A stretch of DNA of 5,460 nt from an uncultured Muribaculaceae bacterium (GTDB lineage: Bacteria; Bacteroidota; Bacteroidia; Bacteroidales; Muribaculaceae). Shown here one piece after another: positions 1-5,458 of this stretch. The notes below the pieces were generated by a model, which searched no databases, was not told the DNA's origin, and saw only the letters and a list, made by a program, of their open reading frames with translations. How positions within the stretch are numbered: position 1 is the stretch's first letter; each line of letters starts with the position of its first letter. The DNA lies in contig CAJUJB010000076.1 of assembly GCA_910586595.1 (NCBI GenBank), forward strand, positions 1 through 5,460, read 5' to 3'. A program made the translations under genes and the position numbers.

Positions 1-52
1 GACCCTCAACGGTTTTCAAGACCGCCGCAATCGACCACTCTGCCATCTCTCC
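1..52 (-). tRNA. tRNA-Ser(UGA), 3' part outside window
   Basis: Read on the minus strand, the gene begins at position 52 with acceptor strand GGAGAGA, then a D-arm (GCAGAGTGGTCGATTGC) and an anticodon arm GCGGT-CTTGAAA-ACCGT. The anticodon is TGA (plus-strand complement at 16-18), which reads UCA serine codons. After the anticodon stem the sequence enters TGAGGGTC, the start of the long variable arm expected of a class II serine tRNA. The window edge then cuts it, so the rest of the variable arm, the T-arm and the 3' acceptor strand are not visible. A promoter match lies immediately upstream. The identity is firm because the anticodon, the long variable arm start and the serine-type D-arm agree. 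Confidence 0.95.
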
Positions 53-62
53 AATGGTGGTG

Positions 63-93
63 CAAAGGTAGGCATAATTTTTATATCTACAAA
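63..93 (-). promoter_or_regulatory. Bacteroides-type promoter for tRNA-Ser
   Basis: The minus strand has TTTG at 93-90, a 19-nt spacer, then TACCTTTG at 70-63. This matches both boxes of the Bacteroides primary-sigma consensus (TTTG at -33, TAnnTTTG at -7) with the expected spacing. The predicted transcription start is near 56-59, only a few nucleotides before the mature tRNA 5' end at 52. The -33 box lies inside the U-tract of the rubrerythrin terminator. Confidence 0.8.
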
Positions 94-136
94 AAAATCG
101 GCACTTTTTTTATTGTTTGAAGTAAAAAAAGTGCCG
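91..136 (-). terminator. Rho-independent terminator of rubrerythrin unit
   Basis: A perfect 14-bp inverted repeat pairs 99-112 (CGGCACTTTTTTTA) with 123-136 around a 10-nt loop. On the minus strand the hairpin is followed by an A and then seven T residues (complement of 91-97), the classic intrinsic terminator layout. The plus-strand side has no matching U-tract, so it acts on minus-strand transcripts. It lies 20 bp past the rubrerythrin stop codon. Confidence 0.92.
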
Positions 137-156
137 GATATAGTAGATTAAAGAGA

Positions 157-756
157 TTATTCGAGGCCTTCGGGATAATCCATCGCCATATAGTGCTCAC
201 GCGGATGGTCGCAGGCAGGACATTCCATCGGGGGTTCTGTGCCCTTGAATTCATAGCCACACACAAGACATTTCCAGGTAATCTCGTGGTCGCGTTTCCA
301 TACGGTGCCATCTTCTACCTGCTTGAGATAATACAGGAAACGACGGCGGTGCTGGTCTTCAATCTTGGCAATAGAGCGGAAATGTTCGGCAATTTCAGGA
401 AAACCTTCCTCTTCGGCAACGGTTGCCGACTTTTCGTAGAGGTCTACGCCTTCCACTTCTTCCTCATGTGCGGCGATTGTAAGATTCTCGGCCGTTGTAC
501 CGATCACACCGGCATCAACATCGAGGGTCACAGGAAGATTACCGCCCTGCAGGAGTTTAAAATAAATCTTCGCGTGGCGTAATTCATTGTTGGCCGTCTC
601 TGTAAATACTCGGGCAATAGGATAATAATTTTCTTTTTCAGCCTGGGAGGCATAGAAAATATAGCGGCTATAAGCAGCCGATTCAGCCATATAAGCTATG
701 ACAAGATTTTTTTCGGTCTGAGTGCCTTTAATACTCATTGATTTCTTTTTGGTCAT
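157..756 (-). CDS. rbr: Rubrerythrin (diiron/rubredoxin-type peroxidase)
   Basis: Rubrerythrins are cytoplasmic non-heme iron proteins of anaerobes that reduce hydrogen peroxide to water with electrons from reduced rubredoxin or NAD(P)H-linked partners. The 199-residue product has an N-terminal ferritin-like four-helix region (about 10-150). All the diiron ligands expected from the family are visible by alignment: E25, E58 with H61 (ELRH), E99, E102, and E133 with H136 (EDQH). A C-terminal rubredoxin-like domain carries a Cys4 iron site, C163/C166 (CLVC) and C179/C182 (CPAC). Nothing essential is missing and the length is normal (family about 190-195). The start is uncertain. The ATG at 756 gives 199 residues; a second ATG at 738 (MSIKGTQTEKNL) gives 193 and matches the usual family N-terminus better. 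Neither has a clear Shine-Dalgarno, as is common in this phylum. An inverted repeat ends 4 bp upstream of the first ATG. The gene is last in the run and is followed by a strong terminator. Confidence 0.95.
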   Translation of the reverse strand: MTKKKSMSIKGTQTEKNLVIAYMAESAAYSRYIFYASQAEKENYYPIARVFTETANNELRHAKIYFKLLQGGNLPVTLDVDAGVIGTTAENLTIAAHEEEVEGVDLYEKSATVAEEEGFPEIAEHFRSIAKIEDQHRRRFLYYLKQVEDGTVWKRDHEITWKCLVCGYEFKGTEPPMECPACDHPREHYMAMDYPEGLE

Positions 757-760
757 GACA

Positions 761-796
761 GGAGGTGTATATTAGTTTTGTCTATATAACACCTCC
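761..796 (-). repeat. Inverted repeat / 5' hairpin before rubrerythrin
   Basis: GGAGGTGT at 761-768 is the exact reverse complement of ACACCTCC at 789-796. A further 4 bp (769-772 with 784-787) pair after one bulged base, and the loop is about 11 nt. On the transcript the hairpin ends 4 nt before the rubrerythrin ATG at 756. No U-tract follows, so it is not a normal terminator for the upstream gene. It could be a 5'-leader hairpin affecting translation or mRNA stability, or a dyad operator. Which of these applies is inference. Confidence 0.6.
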
Positions 797-803
797 ATAT
801 ACA

Positions 804-1652
804 CTAAAGTTCACCCAGAAAGTCAGCCTCTATGAAGCGTGCGACGGAGTCGGTATAATTAGGCTCGATCACCACATCGGCCTCTGCTTTAACCTCAGGC
901 AAAGCATTCCCCACAGCCACAGCTACATCGGCAACCGCAAACATCGACAGATCATTGAGATTATCGCCGAATACAACCAGGCGCTCGGCCCCAAGTTCGT
1001 CTTTCAATGCCTCTACGGCAGCCGCTTTAGTCACCCCCGGGGGGAATATCTCAAGATTATATATATCAGGATTGAAAATATCGGGGTAACAGCAGATCGA
1101 GCATTCCGACTGCGTACGTAGCGCATCGGCAGCCTTGCGTATACCTTCACCACAGCCCATCGCATAGAACAGCATGCTGTAATGCAGCGCCCGGGCCGGA
1201 GCCGGTGTGCCGAGATGGAAACGCTTGAGCGGGAGGCGGGCACGTTCTTCATAAAAGCTCTCCTCGGCCTTGTTGAAAGCCGGAGCACCATGATATACGT
1301 CGAGCGTTGAGCCATCGGGAGACATGACATACACAAATGGATGCACATCGTGATGAAGGCAGATCTCCAGCGCCCTCACCACATCGTGTTCAGGCAGGAA
1401 ATGAGGCTGCATGAAGCGCCCCTGACCGCGGTTCCAGTAAGCGCAGCCAGTCATTACAACGGCCGGAGGCGTAGTCGCCGTGCCGGCGAGCAGAGGCACC
1501 ACTGTGGCGGGTGTGCGCGCTGTGGCAACGGTTATCATCGCCCCGCGGGCTGTCAGGCTGCTGATGATGTCAGACGACCTCTGCGATATATGCGAATCTG
1601 TGCTGAGCAACGTTCCGTCAAGATCGCTTACATATAGTGTCTTTTTATTCAT
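804..1652 (-). CDS. Cof-type HAD-IIB family phosphatase
   Basis: This is a haloacid-dehalogenase superfamily hydrolase of subfamily IIB (Cof/YbiV-like). These are cytoplasmic Mg2+-dependent phosphatases that usually act on sugar phosphates, nucleotides or related metabolites; the substrate cannot be read from sequence. In the 282-residue form, motif I is DLDGT at 10-14 (nucleophile D10, acid/base D12), motif II is around TAR at 44-46, the motif III lysine is K209 (GVTK) and motif IV is GDNLND at 229-234. The roughly 120 residues between motifs II and III form the C2-type cap. Length is normal for the family (about 260-290). The ATG at 1652 is preferred because it overlaps the helicase stop as ATGA (1652-1649), a typical translational-coupling junction; a GTG at 1658 would add two residues. 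It is probably co-transcribed with the helicase. The family is certain and the substrate unknown. Confidence 0.93.
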   Translation of the reverse strand: MNKKTLYVSDLDGTLLSTDSHISQRSSDIISSLTARGAMITVATARTPATVVPLLAGTATTPPAVVMTGCAYWNRGQGRFMQPHFLPEHDVVRALEICLHHDVHPFVYVMSPDGSTLDVYHGAPAFNKAEESFYEERARLPLKRFHLGTPAPARALHYSMLFYAMGCGEGIRKAADALRTQSECSICCYPDIFNPDIYNLEIFPPGVTKAAAVEALKDELGAERLVVFGDNLNDLSMFAVADVAVAVGNALPEVKAEADVVIEPNYTDSVARFIEADFLGEL

Positions 1653-3784
1653 ATCCACTTATCGGGAGCCACCGCATCAAGAGGTGCGCCGAAACGCAGG
1701 CTGCGTGGGGTGGCTATTTTATCAAATTGTACAAGGTAAGCCTGCCGATCGTGATTCACCTCCATAATCATACCTCGGCCAAACACAGGATGCTCTACCA
1801 GATCGCCGCTCTGGAAGAAACCTTTGTCGCCTGCGCCGGCCATAGGGGCACAAGCCTGTGGAGGTGGAGGCAACGGTCGTTCGAGACTCATTCGCTCAAG
1901 CCCTATCTCATATACGAACCGCGACACACTCTTGGCTGTATTATCATGCCCGAAGCCTTCGCTGTCTGACATAAACAGCAGATGACGCGCACGCGTAAGC
2001 GCCACATAGGCCAAGCGCCGTTCCTCTTCTATATCATCGGGGCCTGAGCTGCGACGCGAAGGCATCGATCCTTCCGACAAGCCGCACACGAACACAGCCG
2101 GAAATTCCATACCCTTGGCCGTATGGACAGTCATCATCCTCACAGCCTCCGATGATTCATTATCCCGGTCGATATTCGACACCAGCGCGACGCGGGTGAG
2201 AAATTCATCAAGTGTGGCATCGTCATCATGACCGGCCTCCTCGATTGCCCGTTTAAGCTCGGCAAGATTATCAAGCCGCTCCCACTCGCTGAGGCCACGC
2301 AGCATTTCCTCGTAGCCGCTGAGGTCGAGCACACGCTGGAGCAGATCGCCAAGACTCACCGTGCCTACAAGCCCCGAGGCCGTATCGATAGCCGAGAGAT
2401 AATCCATGGCTCCGGTCGATGCAAAAGCTGGAGTAGAAGCCAGGCGCCGCAGCGCATCTATCATGCGGTCGCCATGCCTGGCTGCCTCGGCCTGGATCAT
2501 TGCCATCTTCTTCTTTCCGATCTTGCGCGACGGTGTGTTTACCGTCCGCATGAACGCCAGATCATCGCCTATAGTGAGCATCCGCAGATAGGCCACCACA
2601 TCCTTCACCTCACGCCGGGCATAGAACGCCGTTCCGCTGTATATCTTATACGGCACAGCATTCTTTATAAACGAGTCTTCGAGCGGGCGAGAAAGATGGT
2701 GTGCCCTATAGAGAATAGCTATATCGGAGAGCTTCCAACCCGCATCTACCATCTGACGGATCTTCGATGTGATCCACTTGGCCTCATCGCGCTCGCTTCG
2801 CCCATGGTAAAACACCGGGAGGACACCATCGGGCGAGACGGCATGCAGCTCCTTGGGGTATCGGCATGCATTATGGGCTACCAGCGCATTGGAAGCCCCG
2901 ATAATCTGAGGCGTTGAGCGGTAATTGGCATCAAGCACTATCGTACGCGCATCACGGTATACTTTGTCGAAATCCAGAAAAAGATTAACATCCGCACCGC
3001 GCCACGAGTATATGGTCTGGTCGGGGTCGCCGACTATAAACAGGTTGCGGTGCACGCCGGCAAGCATCCGGGCTATCTCATATTGCCTCGGACTCACATC
3101 CTGAAACTCATCAACCATCACATACTCCATCCGGGCCTGCCATTTGGCCAGAATCTCTGGATAGCGGCTGAATATATATCGCGTGAAGATAATTATATCG
3201 TCGAAGTCGACTGCATAGCTCTTCTTCTGCTCGTAGAGGTACCGGAGGAAGATCTCGTCGAAGCGGTCGGCATCCCTCACACTCCGTGCAAGCAGCTCTT
3301 CATTGGTAAGGGTTTCTATATGCTCCAGGTACGCGTCACTCTCGGCTTTGCGGTGCCCTATGTAATCTACGGCCCGTTTTACCGGCAGCTCCTTCAGCGT
3401 AAGCCCCATATCATCGTACACCTTCAGCAGCAGCGCCACCTGATCATCCTCATCGGCAACTACGAAATTCGACGGATAATTCAACACATGTATATCTTCT
3501 TTCAGCATACGCACGCAGAACGAATGGAACGTGCATATGAAACCCGTATCGAAGTCGCCGAGCGCCCTCCGTATACGTTGTTTCATCTCCGCAGCGGCCT
3601 TATTGGTGAACGTCACACATAGTATAGCCGCCGGATCTATGCCCAAAAGATCGGTCAGGTAACAATAACGTGCCGTCAGAGCACGGGTTTTTCCGGTGCC
3701 GGCGCCCGCAAGCACCCGCACCGGGCCTTCCGTGGCCCTGACGGCATCGAGCTGTCGCTCATTGAGTGAGTCGAGATAATTCAT
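1649..3784 (-). CDS. UvrD/PcrA-family superfamily 1 ATP-dependent DNA helicase
   Basis: This 711-residue superfamily 1A helicase unwinds DNA 3' to 5' using ATP; relatives act in nucleotide excision repair, mismatch repair, RecA-filament removal and plasmid replication. All motifs appear in order: Q-motif (LNERQLDAV, 7-15), Walker A (AGAGTGKT, 26-33), Ia (TFTNKAAAEM, 58-67), Ib (TFHSF, 85-89), Walker B (VDEFQD, 224-229), III (GDPDQTIYSWRGA, 252-264), IV (NYRS, 287-290), V (TVHTAKGMEFPAVFV, 552-566) and VI (RRLAYVALTRAR, 589-600). After a proline-rich linker (P637-P642), a C-terminal segment around 659-700 (GDLVEHPVFGRG) resembles the Tudor-like domain that lets PcrA/UvrD contact RNA polymerase. 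It is close to PcrA in length and appears complete. The start at 3784 sits just before the Q-motif, so later starts are ruled out. A promoter match lies just upstream. It could be the main UvrD/PcrA or a paralogue, so no symbol is given. Confidence 0.95.
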   Translation of the reverse strand: MNYLDSLNERQLDAVRATEGPVRVLAGAGTGKTRALTARYCYLTDLLGIDPAAILCVTFTNKAAAEMKQRIRRALGDFDTGFICTFHSFCVRMLKEDIHVLNYPSNFVVADEDDQVALLLKVYDDMGLTLKELPVKRAVDYIGHRKAESDAYLEHIETLTNEELLARSVRDADRFDEIFLRYLYEQKKSYAVDFDDIIIFTRYIFSRYPEILAKWQARMEYVMVDEFQDVSPRQYEIARMLAGVHRNLFIVGDPDQTIYSWRGADVNLFLDFDKVYRDARTIVLDANYRSTPQIIGASNALVAHNACRYPKELHAVSPDGVLPVFYHGRSERDEAKWITSKIRQMVDAGWKLSDIAILYRAHHLSRPLEDSFIKNAVPYKIYSGTAFYARREVKDVVAYLRMLTIGDDLAFMRTVNTPSRKIGKKKMAMIQAEAARHGDRMIDALRRLASTPAFASTGAMDYLSAIDTASGLVGTVSLGDLLQRVLDLSGYEEMLRGLSEWERLDNLAELKRAIEEAGHDDDATLDEFLTRVALVSNIDRDNESSEAVRMMTVHTAKGMEFPAVFVCGLSEGSMPSRRSSGPDDIEEERRLAYVALTRARHLLFMSDSEGFGHDNTAKSVSRFVYEIGLERMSLERPLPPPPQACAPMAGAGDKGFFQSGDLVEHPVFGRGMIMEVNHDRQAYLVQFDKIATPRSLRFGAPLDAVAPDKWI

Positions 3785-3791
3785 TGGAGAA

Positions 3792-3823
3792 CAAAATTAC
3801 TCAAATTTCCCGACTCACGCAAG
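3792..3823 (-). promoter_or_regulatory. Candidate promoter for the helicase gene
   Basis: The minus strand has CTTG at 3823-3820, a 20-nt spacer and TAATTTTG at 3799-3792. This is a full match to the -7 box TAnnTTTG and 3 of 4 to the -33 box. The predicted start is about 3787-3789, which would leave only a few nucleotides before the ATG at 3784. No convincing terminator is seen between metK and this site, so read-through from metK is also possible. Confidence 0.55.
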
Positions 3824-3831
3824 ATGGCGGA

Positions 3832-5127
3832 TCAACCGATCACATCGGCGAATGCGGCACGCACAGCGTCTACCGCATCAAGCTTCTCCCATGTGAAAAG
3901 CTCTACCTCGCGTGTAAACGGCTCCTCATAGTGCGACGAGAAAGTCTTCACAACCTTACGTGGCTCACGGCCTACATGACCATAGGAAGCTGTCTCGCGG
4001 TAGATCGGATTACGCAGTTTCAGACGCTGCTCGATTGCATACGGACGCATGTCGAAGATCTTGCCCACACGCTCGGCAATCTCGCCGTCACTCAGCGCAA
4101 CATGCGACGTGCCGTAAGTATTGATATTGATGCTTACAGGCTCGGCGACACCGATGGCATATGCCACCTGCACAAGTGCGCGGTCGGCAATCCCGGCTGC
4201 AACAAGATTCTTAGCAATATGACGCGCTGCATATGCAGCCGAGCGGTCGACCTTCGAGGGATCCTTGCCCGAGAAAGCTCCGCCGCCGTGCGCACCATGG
4301 CCGCCGTAAGTATCTACGATAATCTTACGACCTGTAAGACCTGTGTCGCCGTGAGGGCCACCGATCACGAATTTTCCGGTAGGATTGACATGGAGCGTAT
4401 AGTCCTCACCGAGCAGCTCGATTATATGCTCGGGCAGTTTCTCGCGCGTACGGGGAATGAGAATATTGCGTACATCGCGACGGATAATGTCGAGCATACG
4501 GCGGTCGGCCTCTTCCTGAGAGATGCCCTCAGCCTCGGCGTTGATAAACTCATCATGCTGGGTCGACACCACAATAGTGTCTATGCGAACCGGACGGTCG
4601 TTGTCATCATATTCCACAGTCACCTGGCTCTTGGCATCCGGGCGCAGATAAGTCATGTCCACACCTTCGCGGCGGATCTCAGCCAAGGTCATGAGTAACG
4701 CATGGCTCAGCGCAAGAGACAGGGGAATATAAAGAGGCGTCTCATTAGTGGCATAGCCGAACATCATACCCTGGTCGCCGGCGCCCTGGTTCTCGAGCTC
4801 CTCGCGCTCCACACCACGGTTGATGTCGGCGCTCTGCTCATGCACTGCCAGCAGCACGCCGCAAGAATTTCCGTCGAAACGAAGTTCTGAGCGGTCATAG
4901 CCTATTTCGTTGATGACACGACGCGCAGTTTCCTGCATATCGATGTAGGCGTTGCTCTTGATCTCGCCGGCAACTACAACCTGACCGGTGGTAACCAAAG
5001 TCTCGCATGCAACCTTCGATTGAGGGTCACGGGCAAGAAATTCATCAAGCATTGCGTCCGAAATCTGGTCGGCGACTTTGTCGGGATGTCCTTCCGACAC
5101 TGATTCTGAAGTGAAGAGATAGCTCAT
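3832..5127 (-). CDS. metK: S-adenosylmethionine synthetase (methionine adenosyltransferase)
   Basis: This cytoplasmic enzyme makes SAM from methionine and ATP, releasing phosphate and pyrophosphate, and is normally a Mg2+/K+-dependent tetramer. The 431-residue product carries the N-terminal FTSESVSEGHPDKVADQISD block (5-24), the signature hexapeptide GAGDQG (115-120), GDTGLTGRK (260-268) and the glycine-rich P-loop-like signature GGGAFSGKDPSKVDRS (281-296). It is longer than the roughly 384-residue E. coli enzyme, as usual in Bacteroidota, with the extra length partly in the middle region (about 165-245). The start is the ATG at 5127, which gives MSYLFTSESVSEG as in the family. An in-frame extension to 5202 adds 25 residues unlike any MetK and runs into the leader, so it is rejected. 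Upstream is a leader of about 220 nt with a SAM-II-like aptamer, which suggests feedback control by the product. The helicase gene follows after 47 bp. Confidence 0.97.
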   Translation of the reverse strand: MSYLFTSESVSEGHPDKVADQISDAMLDEFLARDPQSKVACETLVTTGQVVVAGEIKSNAYIDMQETARRVINEIGYDRSELRFDGNSCGVLLAVHEQSADINRGVEREELENQGAGDQGMMFGYATNETPLYIPLSLALSHALLMTLAEIRREGVDMTYLRPDAKSQVTVEYDDNDRPVRIDTIVVSTQHDEFINAEAEGISQEEADRRMLDIIRRDVRNILIPRTREKLPEHIIELLGEDYTLHVNPTGKFVIGGPHGDTGLTGRKIIVDTYGGHGAHGGGAFSGKDPSKVDRSAAYAARHIAKNLVAAGIADRALVQVAYAIGVAEPVSININTYGTSHVALSDGEIAERVGKIFDMRPYAIEQRLKLRNPIYRETASYGHVGREPRKVVKTFSSHYEEPFTREVELFTWEKLDAVDAVRAAFADVIG

Positions 5128-5157
5128 CTTAATGTATGTTTTTGATTTTTTGTTAGC

Positions 5158-5198
5158 AAAAAAATAGCGGGAGTACATGGGCCGGGAAAAAGACCGCT
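5158..5198 (-). terminator. Weak candidate attenuator hairpin in metK leader
   Basis: On the minus strand AGCGG (5198-5194) can pair with CCGCT (5170-5166), followed by an A and seven T residues (5164-5158). The layout resembles an intrinsic terminator 30 bp before the metK start, but the stem is only 5 bp and encloses a 23-nt loop. It may be the off-structure of a riboswitch or simply an A/T-rich leader end. Low confidence. Confidence 0.25.
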
Positions 5199-5223
5199 GC
5201 ACTGCCGCAACTAACCATCGAAC

Positions 5224-5285
5224 CTAAAACCGGGAGTAAACACGGTGCGCACAACAGCGTCACCCGTAACTCAAGGCGATTTTAG
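5224..5285 (-). promoter_or_regulatory. Possible alternative stem competing with the SAM-II aptamer
   Basis: On the metK transcript CTAAAATCG (5285-5277) can pair with CGGTTTTAG (5232-5224) over 9 bp including one G-U. The 5' strand includes most of the conserved GCUAAA of the aptamer and one base of its closing GCC, so the two folds exclude each other. The enclosed segment also folds back imperfectly (GAGT at 5272-5269 with ACTC at 5237-5234, and a GC-rich inner stem with bulges). This suggests an expression platform, but the downstream consequence is not clear. Confidence 0.45.
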
Positions 5286-5325
5286 CATTTTTTCAAGTGG
5301 TTGCAAGCAGCCAAATCTATCCACC
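5275..5325 (-). ncRNA. SAM-II-like riboswitch aptamer in metK leader
   Basis: On the minus strand, P1 is GGTGG (5325-5321) with CCACT (5300-5296), 4 Watson-Crick pairs plus one G-U. The loop holds AGATTTG and CTTGCAA, and the 3' strand has TGAAAAAA followed by GCTAAA (5286-5281). These match the SAM-II hallmarks as I recall them: GAUUU and UUGCA in the loop, then UGAuAAA and GCUAAA after P1. A pseudoknot is possible between loop GGC (5312-5310) and GCC (5277-5275), where the known structure has a compensating pairing at the same place. SAM-II is an H-type pseudoknot that binds S-adenosylmethionine and is known from Alphaproteobacteria and Bacteroidota, upstream of methionine genes. Its position before metK fits product feedback. 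Unusually, it lies about 150 nt from the start codon rather than at the ribosome site. The identification is by eye, not by covariance model. Confidence 0.75.
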
Positions 5326-5340
5326 GGAGAATGCATCTCC
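5326..5340 (-). other. 5'-end hairpin of metK transcript
   Basis: GGAGA-TGCAT-TCTCC forms a perfect 5-bp stem with a 5-nt loop. It begins about 5 nt after the predicted transcription start and directly abuts P1 of the SAM-II-like aptamer. A short stem at the extreme 5' end can protect mRNA from decay, and here it could also stack on the aptamer. Both roles are inferred. Confidence 0.5.
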
Positions 5341-5350
5341 ATTTCAAGTG

Positions 5351-5382
5351 CAAAGTTACAGCTTTTACTGCAATTATGCAAG
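5351..5382 (-). promoter_or_regulatory. Candidate metK promoter
   Basis: The minus strand has CTTG at 5382-5379, a 20-nt spacer and TAACTTTG at 5358-5351, which matches TAnnTTTG exactly and the -33 box at 3 of 4 positions. The predicted start is near 5345, giving a leader of about 218 nt that contains the whole riboswitch. It lies just downstream of the terminator of the previous unit, which is where a metK promoter should be. Confidence 0.65.
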
Positions 5383-5384
5383 CC

Positions 5385-5416
5385 ATCCGCAAGCGCACTG
5401 GAGCATCTTCGCGGAT
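5385..5416. repeat. Imperfect inverted repeat upstream of metK promoter
   Basis: ATCCGCAAG (5385-5393) pairs with CTT-C-GCGGAT (5407-5416), 9 bp with one bulged C around a 13-nt loop. It lies between the upstream terminator and the -33 box of the metK promoter. It could be an operator dyad or chance; there is no further evidence for either. Confidence 0.3.
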
Positions 5417-5422
5417 ATACAT

Positions 5423-5458
5423 AAAAAAAGCCCCGTCGGCTTGTGGCCTTCGGGGCTT
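5423..5458 (-). terminator. Rho-independent terminator of the unit to the right
   Basis: On the minus strand AAGCCCCG (5458-5451) pairs with CGGGGCTT (5435-5428) over 8 bp, with an inner GGC/GCC (5448-5446 with 5440-5438). A run of seven T residues (5429-5423) overlaps the end of the stem and follows it. It ends a minus-strand gene that lies beyond the right edge. The plus-strand side is cut by the window, so bidirectional use cannot be judged. Confidence 0.88.

Noticed and set aside
193..582. 129-codon plus-strand open frame
   Set aside because: Antisense to rubrerythrin, whose iron ligands are all intact on the minus strand.
1653..1658. GTG start for the HAD phosphatase two codons upstream
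   Set aside because: The ATG at 1652 forms the standard ATGA overlap with the helicase stop and places the DLDGT motif at the usual distance from the N-terminus.
2228..2917. 229-codon plus-strand open frame
   Set aside because: Antisense to the helicase gene across conserved motifs; no family features.
3050..3622. 190-codon plus-strand open frame
   Set aside because: Antisense to the N-terminal half of the helicase gene, including Walker B; no recognisable domain.
3766..4698. 310-codon plus-strand open frame
   Set aside because: It lies almost wholly antisense to metK, whose protein matches its family throughout. The translation shows no recognisable domain and is rich in residues expected from reading a real gene backwards.
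5128..5202. 25-residue N-terminal extension of MetK
   Set aside because: It is in frame but unlike MetK N-termini, and it overlaps the structured leader. The family start MSYLFTSESVSEG at 5127 is clear.
5275..5340. SAM-I (S-box) riboswitch
   Set aside because: GGTGGA and GCAACC recall the S-box, but the multi-branched junction and kink-turn are absent and the spacing fits the compact SAM-II pseudoknot better.
5291..5350. 9-bp direct repeat TTTCAAGTG at 5291-5299 and 5342-5350
   Set aside because: One copy is the P1 3' strand of the aptamer and the other lies at or before the predicted transcription start. With only two short copies, chance is a sufficient explanation.
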